From an uncultured Oscillospiraceae bacterium (GTDB lineage Bacteria; Bacillota; Clostridia; Oscillospirales; Oscillospiraceae), in contig CALWXB010000010.1 in NCBI GenBank assembly GCA_944385405.1, positions 1-55,161 of the forward strand: DNA of 55,161 nt. The letters run 5' to 3'. Position numbers and translations under genes: made by a program. Of the stretch, positions 16,770 to 24,006 are shown in pieces. The notes under the pieces were generated by a model. It did no database searches. It was not told where the DNA came from and saw only the letters and a program-made list of their open reading frames with translations. Position 1 is the first letter of the stretch. Every line of letters starts with the position of its first letter.

Positions 16770-17587
16770 GCCTCTTCCGCTGCCCCGTCTGCGGCGCGCC
16801 CCTGACCCGGGAGGCCGCCGCCTACCGCTGCCCCGCCCGGCACAGCTTCGACATCGCCCGGGAGGGCTACACCTACCTGCTGCCCCCCAACCAGAAGCAC
16901 TCCGCCGCCCCCGGCGACGACAAGGGCATGGCCGCCGCCCGGCGGGAATTCCTCTCCAAAGGGTATTACGCCCCGCTTTTGAATACCCTTTGTAGTCGAG
17001 TTTTGGCGCTTACCGGCGAAGCCCCGGCGATCCTGGACGCCGGCTGCGGGGAGGGCTACTACACCAGCGGCATCTGTCAGGCGCTGCTGGCGGCGGGCCG
17101 GTCCCCCCGCATGGCGGGCACCGACATCTCCAAGTCCATCCTCCGCTACGCCGCCCGGCGGGAAAAGGCGGCGGAGTTCGCCGTGGCCTCGTCCTATCAC
17201 CTGCCCCTGGCGGACGGCTGCCTGGACCTGCTGCTGGACTGCTTTTCCCCCCTGGCGCTGGAGGAATTCCGGCGGGTGCTGCGGCCCGGCGGCCACTTCC
17301 TCTACGTGGTGCCCGGACCGGAGCACCTGTGGCAGCTCAAGGAGGTGCTCTACGACCATCCCTACCCCAACGAGGAGCAGGAGACGCCCTACGAGGGCTT
17401 TGCCTACCGGGAGATCGCGGCGGTGGAGGACACCGTTGCCCTGACCTCCCAGGCCGACATCCACGCCCTGTTCCAGATGACCCCCTACTACTGGAAAACG
17501 CCCCGGGCCGGGGCGGAACGGCTGGCGGCGCTGGAGACGCTCTCGTGCCGCATCTCCTTCCGCGTCCACATCTTCCAAAAGCTGTAA
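16766..17587 (+). CDS. rlmA: 23S rRNA (guanine-N1)-methyltransferase, RlmA family
   Basis: This SAM-dependent methyltransferase belongs to the RlmA family (G745 in E. coli, G748 in Gram-positives, the latter giving tylosin resistance in some species). The N-terminus has a zinc site of the family type, FRCPVCGAPL then YRCPARHSF (Cys6, Cys9, Cys22, His26). The SAM motif is ILDAGCGEGYYTSG. Length is 273 residues, near E. coli RlmA (269). The ATG overlaps the MATE stop. An efflux pump coupled to an rRNA methylase is a plausible antibiotic-tolerance pair, but housekeeping use is equally possible. Confidence 0.88.
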   Translation: MSLFRCPVCGAPLTREAAAYRCPARHSFDIAREGYTYLLPPNQKHSAAPGDDKGMAAARREFLSKGYYAPLLNTLCSRVLALTGEAPAILDAGCGEGYYTSGICQALLAAGRSPRMAGTDISKSILRYAARREKAAEFAVASSYHLPLADGCLDLLLDCFSPLALEEFRRVLRPGGHFLYVVPGPEHLWQLKEVLYDHPYPNEEQETPYEGFAYREIAAVEDTVALTSQADIHALFQMTPYYWKTPRAGAERLAALETLSCRISFRVHIFQKL

Positions 17588-17590
17588 AGA

Positions 17591-17629
17591 AAAAAGCCTT
17601 GTCCCCACGGAATGGGGACAAGGCTTTTT
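17591..17629. terminator. Bidirectional terminator
   Basis: A 17-bp perfect stem from AAAAAGCC onward with a CGGAA loop lies between convergent rlmA and the MBL-fold gene. Confidence 0.9.
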
Positions 17630-17635
17630 CGTTCC

Positions 17636-18244
17636 TCATGCAAAGCGCGGCACCAGCACGCCGGCGGTGTCCGCCGCCGCGGTAAAGCCGCTGCCCTTCA
17701 AACGGTGCACCGCCTCCGCCGGCCAAAGGGCCAGAAACGGCTCCACGCCGCCTACGTTGGGCAGTCCATAGGGGGCGTGGCGGTAATGCATGGGCACCGC
17801 GAACCGGGGGGCAAGGGCATCGCACGCCGCCTTGGCCCCGGCGGCGTCCACGGTGTACACGCCGCCCACCGGCACCAGTACGCCGTCCACCGCGCCGATG
17901 TCCGCCAGCTGCTCCGGGGAGAGCGGATGGCCCAGATCCCCCAGGTGGGCCACGGTGGCGCCCCCGGCGGTGAGCACGTGGATGGTGTTGGGCCCCCGCA
18001 GGGCGCCGCCGGCGTCGTCGTGGAAGCACGGCACCGTGCGGACGGTAAAGGGACTCTCCCGCCCGGGCAGCAGGCGCACCCGGTCCGCGGCGGCGTGGTC
18101 GAAATGCCCGTGGCTGCACAGCACCGCATGGGCCTCCGCATCCAGCTCCGGATAGCCCTCCACCCCGGTGTAGGGGTCCAGCACGATCCGGTATCCGTCC
18201 TCCTCCAGCATGAAACAGGCGTGGCCCAGCCAAGTGATCTTCAT
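17636..18244 (-). CDS. MBL-fold metal-dependent hydrolase (UPF0173-like)
   Basis: This 202-residue metallo-beta-lactamase-fold protein starts MKITWLGHACFMLE, typical of the UPF0173/UlaG-like group. Metal ligands are in CSHGHFDH (HxHxDH type), a later His in HLGDLGH and one in MHYRHAP. AGGAGG is 7 nt from the chosen ATG and only 1 nt from the next ATG upstream, which decides the start. The substrate is unknown. Confidence 0.88.
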   Translation of the reverse strand: MKITWLGHACFMLEEDGYRIVLDPYTGVEGYPELDAEAHAVLCSHGHFDHAAADRVRLLPGRESPFTVRTVPCFHDDAGGALRGPNTIHVLTAGGATVAHLGDLGHPLSPEQLADIGAVDGVLVPVGGVYTVDAAGAKAACDALAPRFAVPMHYRHAPYGLPNVGGVEPFLALWPAEAVHRLKGSGFTAAADTAGVLVPRFA

Positions 18245-18261
18245 CGCCATTCCTCCTGACC

Positions 18262-18294
18262 GTGAGATTCCGGGGCCCATGCCCCGTTTCTCAC
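18262..18294 (-). terminator. Bipartite hairpin after the DUF4349 gene
   Basis: An outer GTGAGA/TCTCAC stem surrounds an inner CGGGGC/GCCCCG stem with a CCAT loop. It lies just downstream of the DUF4349 gene and upstream of the MBL gene. There is no clear T-run, so it may be a weak terminator. Confidence 0.3.
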
Positions 18295-18300
18295 AGTATA

Positions 18301-19191
18301 TCAGACTTTGGGCGGATTGTCATGCCTGTCCTGCGCATCCCGGCGCGCCCTGCGCCGCACCTGGCGCACCGCCACTGCGGCGATCACCGCCAGCAGCACC
18401 AGCCAGATCCAGCCGTAGGCCACCGCCAGGGCCAATCCCTCCAGCACGTCCCCGAAGCTCCGCAGTCCGCCGGAGAAGGCCGCGCCCAGCCGCTGGCCGA
18501 AGCCGCCGGGGGCCTGCTTCTCGCCGGAGAGCTGGTAGACCTCGGAGAGGGTGAGGTACACCGTGGCGTAATCCACCAGGGCGTCGTAGTGCTGCAGCGT
18601 GCCGGAGAGGTCGTCGATCTGCTGCTCCGTCTCGGAGATGGCGGACTCGATGGTGATGATGTCCTCCATGTTCTCCGCCTGCTGCAAAAGGCTCTGGAGC
18701 CGCTCCAGCTTGATCTGCTGGGTCCTGAGCCGTCCCTCCGTGTCGTAGTAGGCCTCGGAGACGTCCTCCTTGGCGCTGTTGCTCCACAGGACGCTGCACA
18801 GTTCCCCGGTCTGGTCCAGGAAGGTCTGGTACTGTTCCGCGGGCACCCGGACGGTGTACTCCGCCCAGCGGTAGTCCCCGCTGCGGTTGTCCACGCTGCT
18901 GGACTCGAAGTAGCCCCCCAGCTCCTCCGTCAGCGACGCCAGGCGCTGCGCCGTCTCGTCGAAGGCGGTGGTCTCCAGCTCCATCCGGGCCGTCAGGATC
19001 AGCTTCTGCTCCCGCAGCGCCGTCCCCGCGTCGGTGCCGCCGCTGCTGCTGAGGGCCTCCTCCGGCGCGGCGTCCATCACCGCGTCGTTGGCCGCGGCGC
19101 TCTCCGACGTCCCTCCGGCGGCGCCGCAGCCCGCCAGGGCCAGCAGCAGCACCAGGGCCAATACCATGGCAAAAAGCTTCCTTCCGTTCAT
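18301..19191 (-). CDS. DUF4349 lipoprotein
   Basis: This 296-residue protein has a lipoprotein signal with lipobox LALAGC (Cys about 22). A low-complexity Ala/Ser linker and the DUF4349 region follow, with a long coiled-coil (about 140-190, RLRTQQIKLERLQSLLQQ). Near the C-terminus is a membrane helix (WIWLVLLAVIAAVAV) with a basic tail. So it is anchored at both ends and exposed outside. AAGGAGGAA precedes the ATG. Its function is not established; related proteins often sit near sigma/anti-sigma or envelope genes. Confidence 0.88.
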   Translation of the reverse strand: MNGRKLFAMVLALVLLLALAGCGAAGGTSESAAANDAVMDAAPEEALSSSGGTDAGTALREQKLILTARMELETTAFDETAQRLASLTEELGGYFESSSVDNRSGDYRWAEYTVRVPAEQYQTFLDQTGELCSVLWSNSAKEDVSEAYYDTEGRLRTQQIKLERLQSLLQQAENMEDIITIESAISETEQQIDDLSGTLQHYDALVDYATVYLTLSEVYQLSGEKQAPGGFGQRLGAAFSGGLRSFGDVLEGLALAVAYGWIWLVLLAVIAAVAVRQVRRRARRDAQDRHDNPPKV

Positions 19192-19305
19192 CGTCCTTCC
19201 TCCTTTTTGTGCCTCCGGGGGAGGTCATTTGTCCGTTTAGACGCGACAGCGGAGAAAAAGTTCCCTGCTTTTCCCGCCCGGCCAGGGGAGTTTTTCCGCC
19301 CTCCC

Positions 19306-19334
19306 TTGCCTTTTGCGCCCGGGCGCGGTACAAT
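19306..19334 (+). promoter_or_regulatory. Promoter of the FMN-dependent oxidase gene
   Basis: TTGCCT (19306-19311) and TACAAT (19329-19334) are 17 bp apart. Confidence 0.5.
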
Positions 19335-19391
19335 GGGTTCTGGCTTTTGCTGGAAGCCGCTTACATATGAGAATCGAGGGGGAACCGTATC

Positions 19392-20411
19392 ATGACCTAT
19401 GAGGAAGTGCTGGCCCAGGCCAGGACCTGCATGGGACCGTACTGCAAGTCCTGCCCGGTGTGCAACGGCCTGGCCTGCCGCAACACCATCCCCGGCCCCG
19501 GCGCCAAGGGGCTGGGCACCGGCTTCATCCGCAACTATCAGAAGTGGCAGGAGCTGTGCGTCAACATGGACACCATCTGCGAGAACAAGCCCGCGGACAC
19601 GTCCTTCACGCTCTTCGGCCAGCAGGTGGACCTGCCGGTGTTCGCCGCTCCCGTGGGCGCCATGACGCTGCACTACGGCGACAAGTATGACGACCTGGCC
19701 TACAACGACATTCTGGTGCCCGCCTGCGCCCAGGCCGGCATCGCCGCCTTCACCGGCGACGGCACCAACCCCGCCGTGATGGAGGGCGCGGCGGCGGCGC
19801 TGAAGAAGGCCGGCGGCCGGGGCGTGCCCACCATCAAGCCCTGGAACATGGACACCGTCCGGGAAAAGCTGGAGCTGGTGAAGGCGGCCGATCCCTTCGC
19901 CATCGCCATGGACATCGACGCCGCAGGCCTGCCCTTCCTGAAGAACATGACGCCGCCTGCCGGCAGCAAGACCGTGGAGGAGCTGCGGCAGATCGTATCC
20001 TGGGCGGAAAAGCCCTTCATCCTCAAGGGCATCATGACGGTGGAGGGCGCCAGAAAGGCCCTGGAGGCCGGCGCCAGCGGCATCGTGGTGTCCAACCATG
20101 GCGGCCGGGTGCTGGACCAGTGCCCCGCCACCGCCGAAGTGCTGCCTGCCATCGCCGACGCCGTGGGCGGCAAGATGACCATCCTGGTGGACGGCGGCAT
20201 CCGCACCGGCATGGACGTGTTCAAGGCCCTGGCCCTGGGCGCCGACGCGGTGCTCATCGGCCGTCCCTTCGTGAACATGGTCTACGGCGGCGGCGCCCAG
20301 GGCGTGGCGGTGCTGGTCGCGAAGCTCAAGGCGGAGCTGGCCGACACCATGGCCATGTGCGGCGCCCACTCCCTGGCGGAGATCCGGCGCTCCATGCTCT
20401 TCGGATTCTGA
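19392..20411 (+). CDS. FMN-dependent alpha-hydroxy-acid oxidising protein with N-terminal Cys cluster
   Basis: This is a 339-residue TIM-barrel flavoprotein of the lactate/glycolate oxidase and IPP-isomerase-2-like group. FMN-binding motifs are VVSNHGGRVLD (with the catalytic His) and DGGIRTGMDVFKALALGADA. Unlike classical lactate oxidases, the N-terminus carries a Cys-rich motif, CKSCPVCNGLAC (Cys18, 21, 24, 29), plus Cys13, which could bind an Fe-S cluster or zinc. The gene has its own promoter and terminator. The substrate, perhaps lactate or another 2-hydroxy acid, is not decided by the sequence. Confidence 0.85.
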   Translation: MTYEEVLAQARTCMGPYCKSCPVCNGLACRNTIPGPGAKGLGTGFIRNYQKWQELCVNMDTICENKPADTSFTLFGQQVDLPVFAAPVGAMTLHYGDKYDDLAYNDILVPACAQAGIAAFTGDGTNPAVMEGAAAALKKAGGRGVPTIKPWNMDTVREKLELVKAADPFAIAMDIDAAGLPFLKNMTPPAGSKTVEELRQIVSWAEKPFILKGIMTVEGARKALEAGASGIVVSNHGGRVLDQCPATAEVLPAIADAVGGKMTILVDGGIRTGMDVFKALALGADAVLIGRPFVNMVYGGGAQGVAVLVAKLKAELADTMAMCGAHSLAEIRRSMLFGF

Positions 20412-20422
20412 ACCCATGCAAA

Positions 20423-20454
20423 AAAGCGGGAAGGACAGCCGTCCTTCCCGCTTT
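20423..20454. terminator. Bidirectional terminator
   Basis: A 14-bp perfect stem (AAAGCGGGAAGGAC) with an AGCC loop lies between the convergent FMN oxidase and desulfoferrodoxin genes. Confidence 0.85.
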
Positions 20455-20464
20455 GCTTTTGGTG

Positions 20465-20839
20465 TCACAGCTCGGTCTTCCACAGGCCGTGGAGGTTGCA
20501 GTAGGCGTACACCGCCGCTGCCTTCTCGCCCTCCGCCAGGACGAAGGCCGCCTCCGGCGCCTGGCCGGGCTTGAGATGGCGCACCTGGAAGCCGTTTTCC
20601 GTCTCCAGCAGCACCCAGGCGATGTGGTGCTCCTCCGTCATGGGATGGGCCACGGAACCCACCGCCGCACGGATCACGCTGCCCTCCGCCGTCACGGCGG
20701 GGACGTGCTTTTCCACGGCGGCGTCCTTCACGCCGGCCTCCAGCAGCTGCATGGGCTTGCCGCAGCACACCATGGGCACGCCGCTGTCCGTCAGCTTCAC
20801 CGCAATGTTTCCGCAGGTCTCGCAAATATAGATCTTCAT
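20465..20839 (-). CDS. dfx: Desulfoferrodoxin (superoxide reductase)
   Basis: This is a two-iron superoxide reductase of 124 residues that reduces superoxide to peroxide in the cytoplasm of anaerobes, taking electrons from rubredoxin. The N-terminal desulforedoxin domain has ICETCGN (CxxC) and MVCCGKPM (CC), which bind the Fe(Cys)4 centre I. The catalytic centre II ligands are EKHVP (His), HPMTEEHHIAW (His residues) and YCNLHGLW (Cys and His). It is transcribed alone. Upstream lies an inverted repeat and -10 layout identical to that of the rubredoxin gene at 44195-44353. Confidence 0.95.
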   Translation of the reverse strand: MKIYICETCGNIAVKLTDSGVPMVCCGKPMQLLEAGVKDAAVEKHVPAVTAEGSVIRAAVGSVAHPMTEEHHIAWVLLETENGFQVRHLKPGQAPEAAFVLAEGEKAAAVYAYCNLHGLWKTEL

Positions 20840-20908
20840 GGATGATCCTCCCTTTCATGCAGATGCGGGCGGCTCCCCCGCATCGGAGAAGCCCCGTTCA
20901 CTGCTGTC

Positions 20909-20937
20909 ATTCTATCCCCGGCGGCGGGAAAAATCAG
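20909..20937 (-). promoter_or_regulatory. dfx promoter with weak -35
   Basis: On the minus strand the -10 box TAGAAT (20909-20914) has only CTGATT at the -35 position (20932-20937, 17-bp spacer). A poor -35 next to an operator suggests activator dependence. Confidence 0.45.
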
Positions 20938-20950
20938 TTGCATCCGCAAC
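20937..20950 (-). promoter_or_regulatory. Inverted-repeat operator upstream of dfx
   Basis: GTTGC-ATCC-GCAAC is a perfect 5-4-5 inverted repeat. It begins 23 nt from the upper edge of the -10 box, so its centre is at about -41.5. The rubredoxin promoter has a matching site (11 of 14 bases) at the same distance. Confidence 0.6.
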
Positions 20951-20980
20951 ATTTCTCAGATCTTTCCGGTCCTTGCAGGC

Positions 20981-21014
20981 AAGCGCCTCCGGACGGAAAG
21001 GTCCGGAGGCGCTT
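20981..21014 (-). terminator. Hairpin after the uxaA-like operon
   Basis: A 14-bp perfect stem (AAGCGCCTCCGGAC) with a GGAAAG loop lies just past the stop of the last gene. The 3' side is only weakly T-rich. Confidence 0.5.
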
Positions 21015-21022
21015 TGGATGTT

Positions 21023-22183
21023 TTACACGTAGTTGCAGACCCGGGCGATGGCCATTTCGGTATAGCCCAGGGACTCGGCCTTGGTCTGCTTGCCGCTGGC
21101 CACGTCCACCACCAGCTTCAGCAGTTCCTCGCCCATCTCCTGGAGGTCGCCGCCGTAGATCAGGGGAGAGGCGTCCACGTCCATGTTGTCGATCATGTTG
21201 GCGTAGGTGATGCGGTTGCCGGTGATCTTGATGACCGGCGCGATGGGGTTGCCGGTGGGGGTGCCCCGGCCGCTGGAGAACACCACGATCTGGGCGCCGC
21301 CGGCCACCATGGCCGCCACGGAGGAGGGATCGTGGCCCGGCGTGTCCATGATCACCAGGCCCTTGTTGGGCTCCACCTGCTTGGCGTAGTCGTAGACCTC
21401 CATGACGGGGGAGTGGCCGCCCTTGTGGATGCAGCCCAGGGACTTCTCCTCCAGGGTGGTGATGCCGCCGGCCTTGTTGCCGGGAGAGGGATTGCCCTTG
21501 CGGACCTCCTCGCCCACCATGGCCAGGGCCTTTTCATAGCGGTGCACGATGTCGAAGATGCGGTCCCGCACCTCGGGGGTGGCGGCGCGGCGGGCCAGGA
21601 TGTGCTCGGCGCCGATGAACTCGGTGGTCTCGGAGAGGATGGAGGTGGCGCCCGCCTCCACCAGCATGTCGGACAGCTGGCCGATGAGGACGTTGGCGGC
21701 CAGGCCGCTGGTGGGATCGGAGCCGCCGCACTCGGTGCCCAGGATCAGCTCGGACAGGGGGAACTTCTCCTTCTGGAGCATGGAGGCCTCCTCCACCATC
21801 TCCTTGGCATAGCGCACGGCCATGTCGATGGCCTTCAGGGTGCCGCCGGCCTCCTGGATGATGACCTGCTTGAGGGGCTTGTTGGTGCGCTCCTGGATGG
21901 CCTTCACCACCAGATCCATCTGGCAGTTCTCACAGCCCAGGGACACCACCACGGTGCCGTAGATGTTGGGGTTGGCGGCATAGCCTGCCATGACGTCCAT
22001 GGTCAGCTGCTGGTCCGGCGCCACCTGGGCGCAGCCCTGCTGGTTGTTGAAGGTGACGGAGCCCACCACCTGCTGGGAGATGATGCGGGTGGTGTCAGAG
22101 GCGCAGATGCTGGCGGGCAGGATCAGGACCTTGTTGCGAATGCCCACGCGCCCGTCCGGGCGGCGATAACCGTAGAATTCCAT
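21023..22183 (-). CDS. UxaA-family dehydratase, large (C-terminal) subunit
   Basis: This 386-residue protein matches the C-terminal catalytic part of altronate/galactarate dehydratases, metal-dependent enzymes that remove water from sugar acids. Family features are GYRRPDGRVGIRN at the start, SLGCENCQMD, LGTECGGSDPTSGLAAN and the late FSSGRGTPTGNPIAPVIKI. It lies 15 nt after the gene for the small SAF-domain subunit; in E. coli UxaA these two parts are one chain. With the upstream LarA-like gene it forms a three-gene operon. The substrate is not known. Confidence 0.88.
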   Translation of the reverse strand: MEFYGYRRPDGRVGIRNKVLILPASICASDTTRIISQQVVGSVTFNNQQGCAQVAPDQQLTMDVMAGYAANPNIYGTVVVSLGCENCQMDLVVKAIQERTNKPLKQVIIQEAGGTLKAIDMAVRYAKEMVEEASMLQKEKFPLSELILGTECGGSDPTSGLAANVLIGQLSDMLVEAGATSILSETTEFIGAEHILARRAATPEVRDRIFDIVHRYEKALAMVGEEVRKGNPSPGNKAGGITTLEEKSLGCIHKGGHSPVMEVYDYAKQVEPNKGLVIMDTPGHDPSSVAAMVAGGAQIVVFSSGRGTPTGNPIAPVIKITGNRITYANMIDNMDVDASPLIYGGDLQEMGEELLKLVVDVASGKQTKAESLGYTEMAIARVCNYV

Positions 22184-22198
22184 ATCGTTCCCTCTCTT

Positions 22199-22489
22199 TC
22201 AGACTTTTTCTTCCAGATTTTCCCGGTGGCCTTCCACATTGTGGGTGTGGACGTGCTCGCCGGTCTTGATGTCCTGGGAGGCGATGCCGATGTGCTCGCC
22301 GTACTTGACCACAGGCTCGCCCTTGGCAATGTCCCGGATGGCGATCTTGTGGTAGATGATGACATCCTGGACGGCGGTGATGGTGACATCCTTGCCGTCC
22401 ACGGCATAGGTGACGGCATCGCCCTTGGCGATGGGCTCGATGGCGACGGCCACGTTGTCCTTGCCGTCGATGATCATGGCGTTGCGCAT
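22199..22489 (-). CDS. UxaA-family dehydratase, small SAF-domain subunit
   Basis: A 96-residue SAF-domain protein corresponding to the N-terminal domain of UxaA/GarD dehydratases. It contains VAVAIEPIAKGDAVTYAV and the central IYHKIAIRDIAKGEPVVKYGE, and ends TGEHVHTHNVEG, the usual linker to the large domain. It would pair with the large subunit encoded 15 nt downstream. AAGGAG lies 11 nt before the ATG. Confidence 0.88.
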   Translation of the reverse strand: MRNAMIIDGKDNVAVAIEPIAKGDAVTYAVDGKDVTITAVQDVIIYHKIAIRDIAKGEPVVKYGEHIGIASQDIKTGEHVHTHNVEGHRENLEEKV

Positions 22490-22542
22490 GATGATGTACG
22501 CTCCTTTTTCAGTAATTTGGAATCGGTGAAAGCCGGGGCCTC

Positions 22543-23826
22543 TCAGAAGAGGTTGCCGTTTTCATCGAAAGCCAGCGGATAGGGGTCGGAGAGGATCTCG
22601 ATGTTGGGGTTGGCCTTGGCCAGGGGCAGCATGCCCTCGGAGATCTCGATGACGTCGATGTGGGCGGTGTTGGGGATGCGGATCATCTTCATGTTGTCGT
22701 GATCCTCGGCATCCGGGCAGCAGCACAGGGCCAGCTGCAGCGCCTCACGGTCGTTGTCCATGATCATGGGGATCTTCATCAGGTGCAGGAAGGTATTGGT
22801 GACGCCGGTGGGATAGGTCATCTCCAGCTTCATCTTGTTGAACAGCCGCCGGGTGGTGACCTCCGCCAGGCCGATGCCCTGGGCGTTGCCGTGGGTCTCG
22901 TCGCTGAGGTCCAGGATCACCACCTTCTCGGCGTCGATGCCGCCGGAGCAGTACTTGGGCTGGACGAAGCGGCCGGAGATGTTGGGGTCCATGCCGTCGC
23001 CGGAGAAGTTCTTGCCGATCTTGTCCACCACCAGCACGTCGCACTTGTCGAAGAGCAGGTGGGCGATGGTCTCATAGGACTTGTCCCGGAGCTTGGGCTC
23101 CTCGGTGATGATCTCCTCCGGGCTCAGGCCCTGGATGAGGTACGTCTCGTCGTAGGCGTTTTCGATGATGGCGATGCCGCCCAGGATGGGGCAGTTGTCC
23201 ATGATGGCCCGGCCGTACTCCTCCACCAGCTCGTGCATGATGCCGGGGCTCTGGTGGTGGATGTTCTCGGCGCCGTGCTGCTTGCCCAGGCCGATGGCCA
23301 TCATCTTCATGAGGCCGCTTTCATACCGGCCCCGGAAGGAGGTGTGGGGCTTGACCCGGTTGAAAAGGAGGATGCCGTCGGCCTCGGAGGCATACTTGTC
23401 GATGCGCACCGGCTGATGGCGCACACCGGAAAGGCCGATCTCCACGGTCTCCATGGAGCTTTTGATGGGGCAGCCCATGGCCTCCTCGGTGATGCCGTAA
23501 TCCCGGAGGATCTGGCTCTGGCCTTCGGCGGTGGCGCCGCCGTGGCTGCCCATGGCGGCCACGATGTAGGGCTCGGCCCCCTTGGACTTGACGAAATCCA
23601 CCATGGCTTTGGCCATGACGGCATAGTGGTTGATGCCGCGGCTGCCGCAGGTGATGGCGATCTTCTGTCCCGGCAGGATCTTGCCGCCGATCTCCGGGCG
23701 GTCCAGCTCCCGGGTCACCGTGGCGGCCAGGTCCTCTGCGGGGATGTGGCTTTTGTCGAAATTCTGGCGGATCCTGACCATTCTGGGGATGGGTACATCT
23801 TTGATAAGGTCCGTGATGGTTTCCAT
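22543..23826 (-). CDS. LarA-like (DUF2088) nickel-pincer racemase/epimerase family protein
   Basis: This is a 427-residue homologue of lactate racemase LarA. The N-terminal domain has ITCGSRGINHY. The cofactor-lysine/His block RVKPHTSFRGRYESGLMKMM with GLGKQHG matches the position of the LarA ligands. LarA needs a nickel-pincer nucleotide made by LarB, LarC and LarE, whose genes are not in this window. The protein is co-transcribed with two UxaA-type dehydratase subunits, so a sugar-acid or hydroxy-acid epimerase feeding a dehydratase is a reasonable inference. GGGAGG 6 nt upstream supports the start. Confidence 0.82.
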   Translation of the reverse strand: METITDLIKDVPIPRMVRIRQNFDKSHIPAEDLAATVTRELDRPEIGGKILPGQKIAITCGSRGINHYAVMAKAMVDFVKSKGAEPYIVAAMGSHGGATAEGQSQILRDYGITEEAMGCPIKSSMETVEIGLSGVRHQPVRIDKYASEADGILLFNRVKPHTSFRGRYESGLMKMMAIGLGKQHGAENIHHQSPGIMHELVEEYGRAIMDNCPILGGIAIIENAYDETYLIQGLSPEEIITEEPKLRDKSYETIAHLLFDKCDVLVVDKIGKNFSGDGMDPNISGRFVQPKYCSGGIDAEKVVILDLSDETHGNAQGIGLAEVTTRRLFNKMKLEMTYPTGVTNTFLHLMKIPMIMDNDREALQLALCCCPDAEDHDNMKMIRIPNTAHIDVIEISEGMLPLAKANPNIEILSDPYPLAFDENGNLF

Positions 23827-23967
23827 ATGATTCCTCCCTTCGCGGGCGCCCGGCCGGCCCCGGGCCCTCCGTCCCGCGCATCTGCGGTGCCGGTCCTCAA
23901 CCTCTAGTTTACGGGCCGCCGCCCCGGATGTCAAGGCCTTCCGTGCGTCCTTGCCCGAAACGAAACA

Positions 23968-23993
23968 CGCCCGGTGCCTTCCGGCACCGGGCG
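23968..23993 (-). terminator. Hairpin after the SGNH hydrolase gene
   Basis: An 11-bp perfect stem CGCCCGGTGCC with a TTCC loop. On the minus strand it is followed by a moderately T-rich tract. Confidence 0.55.
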
Positions 23994-24006
23994 CGGGCGT
24001 TTGTCC

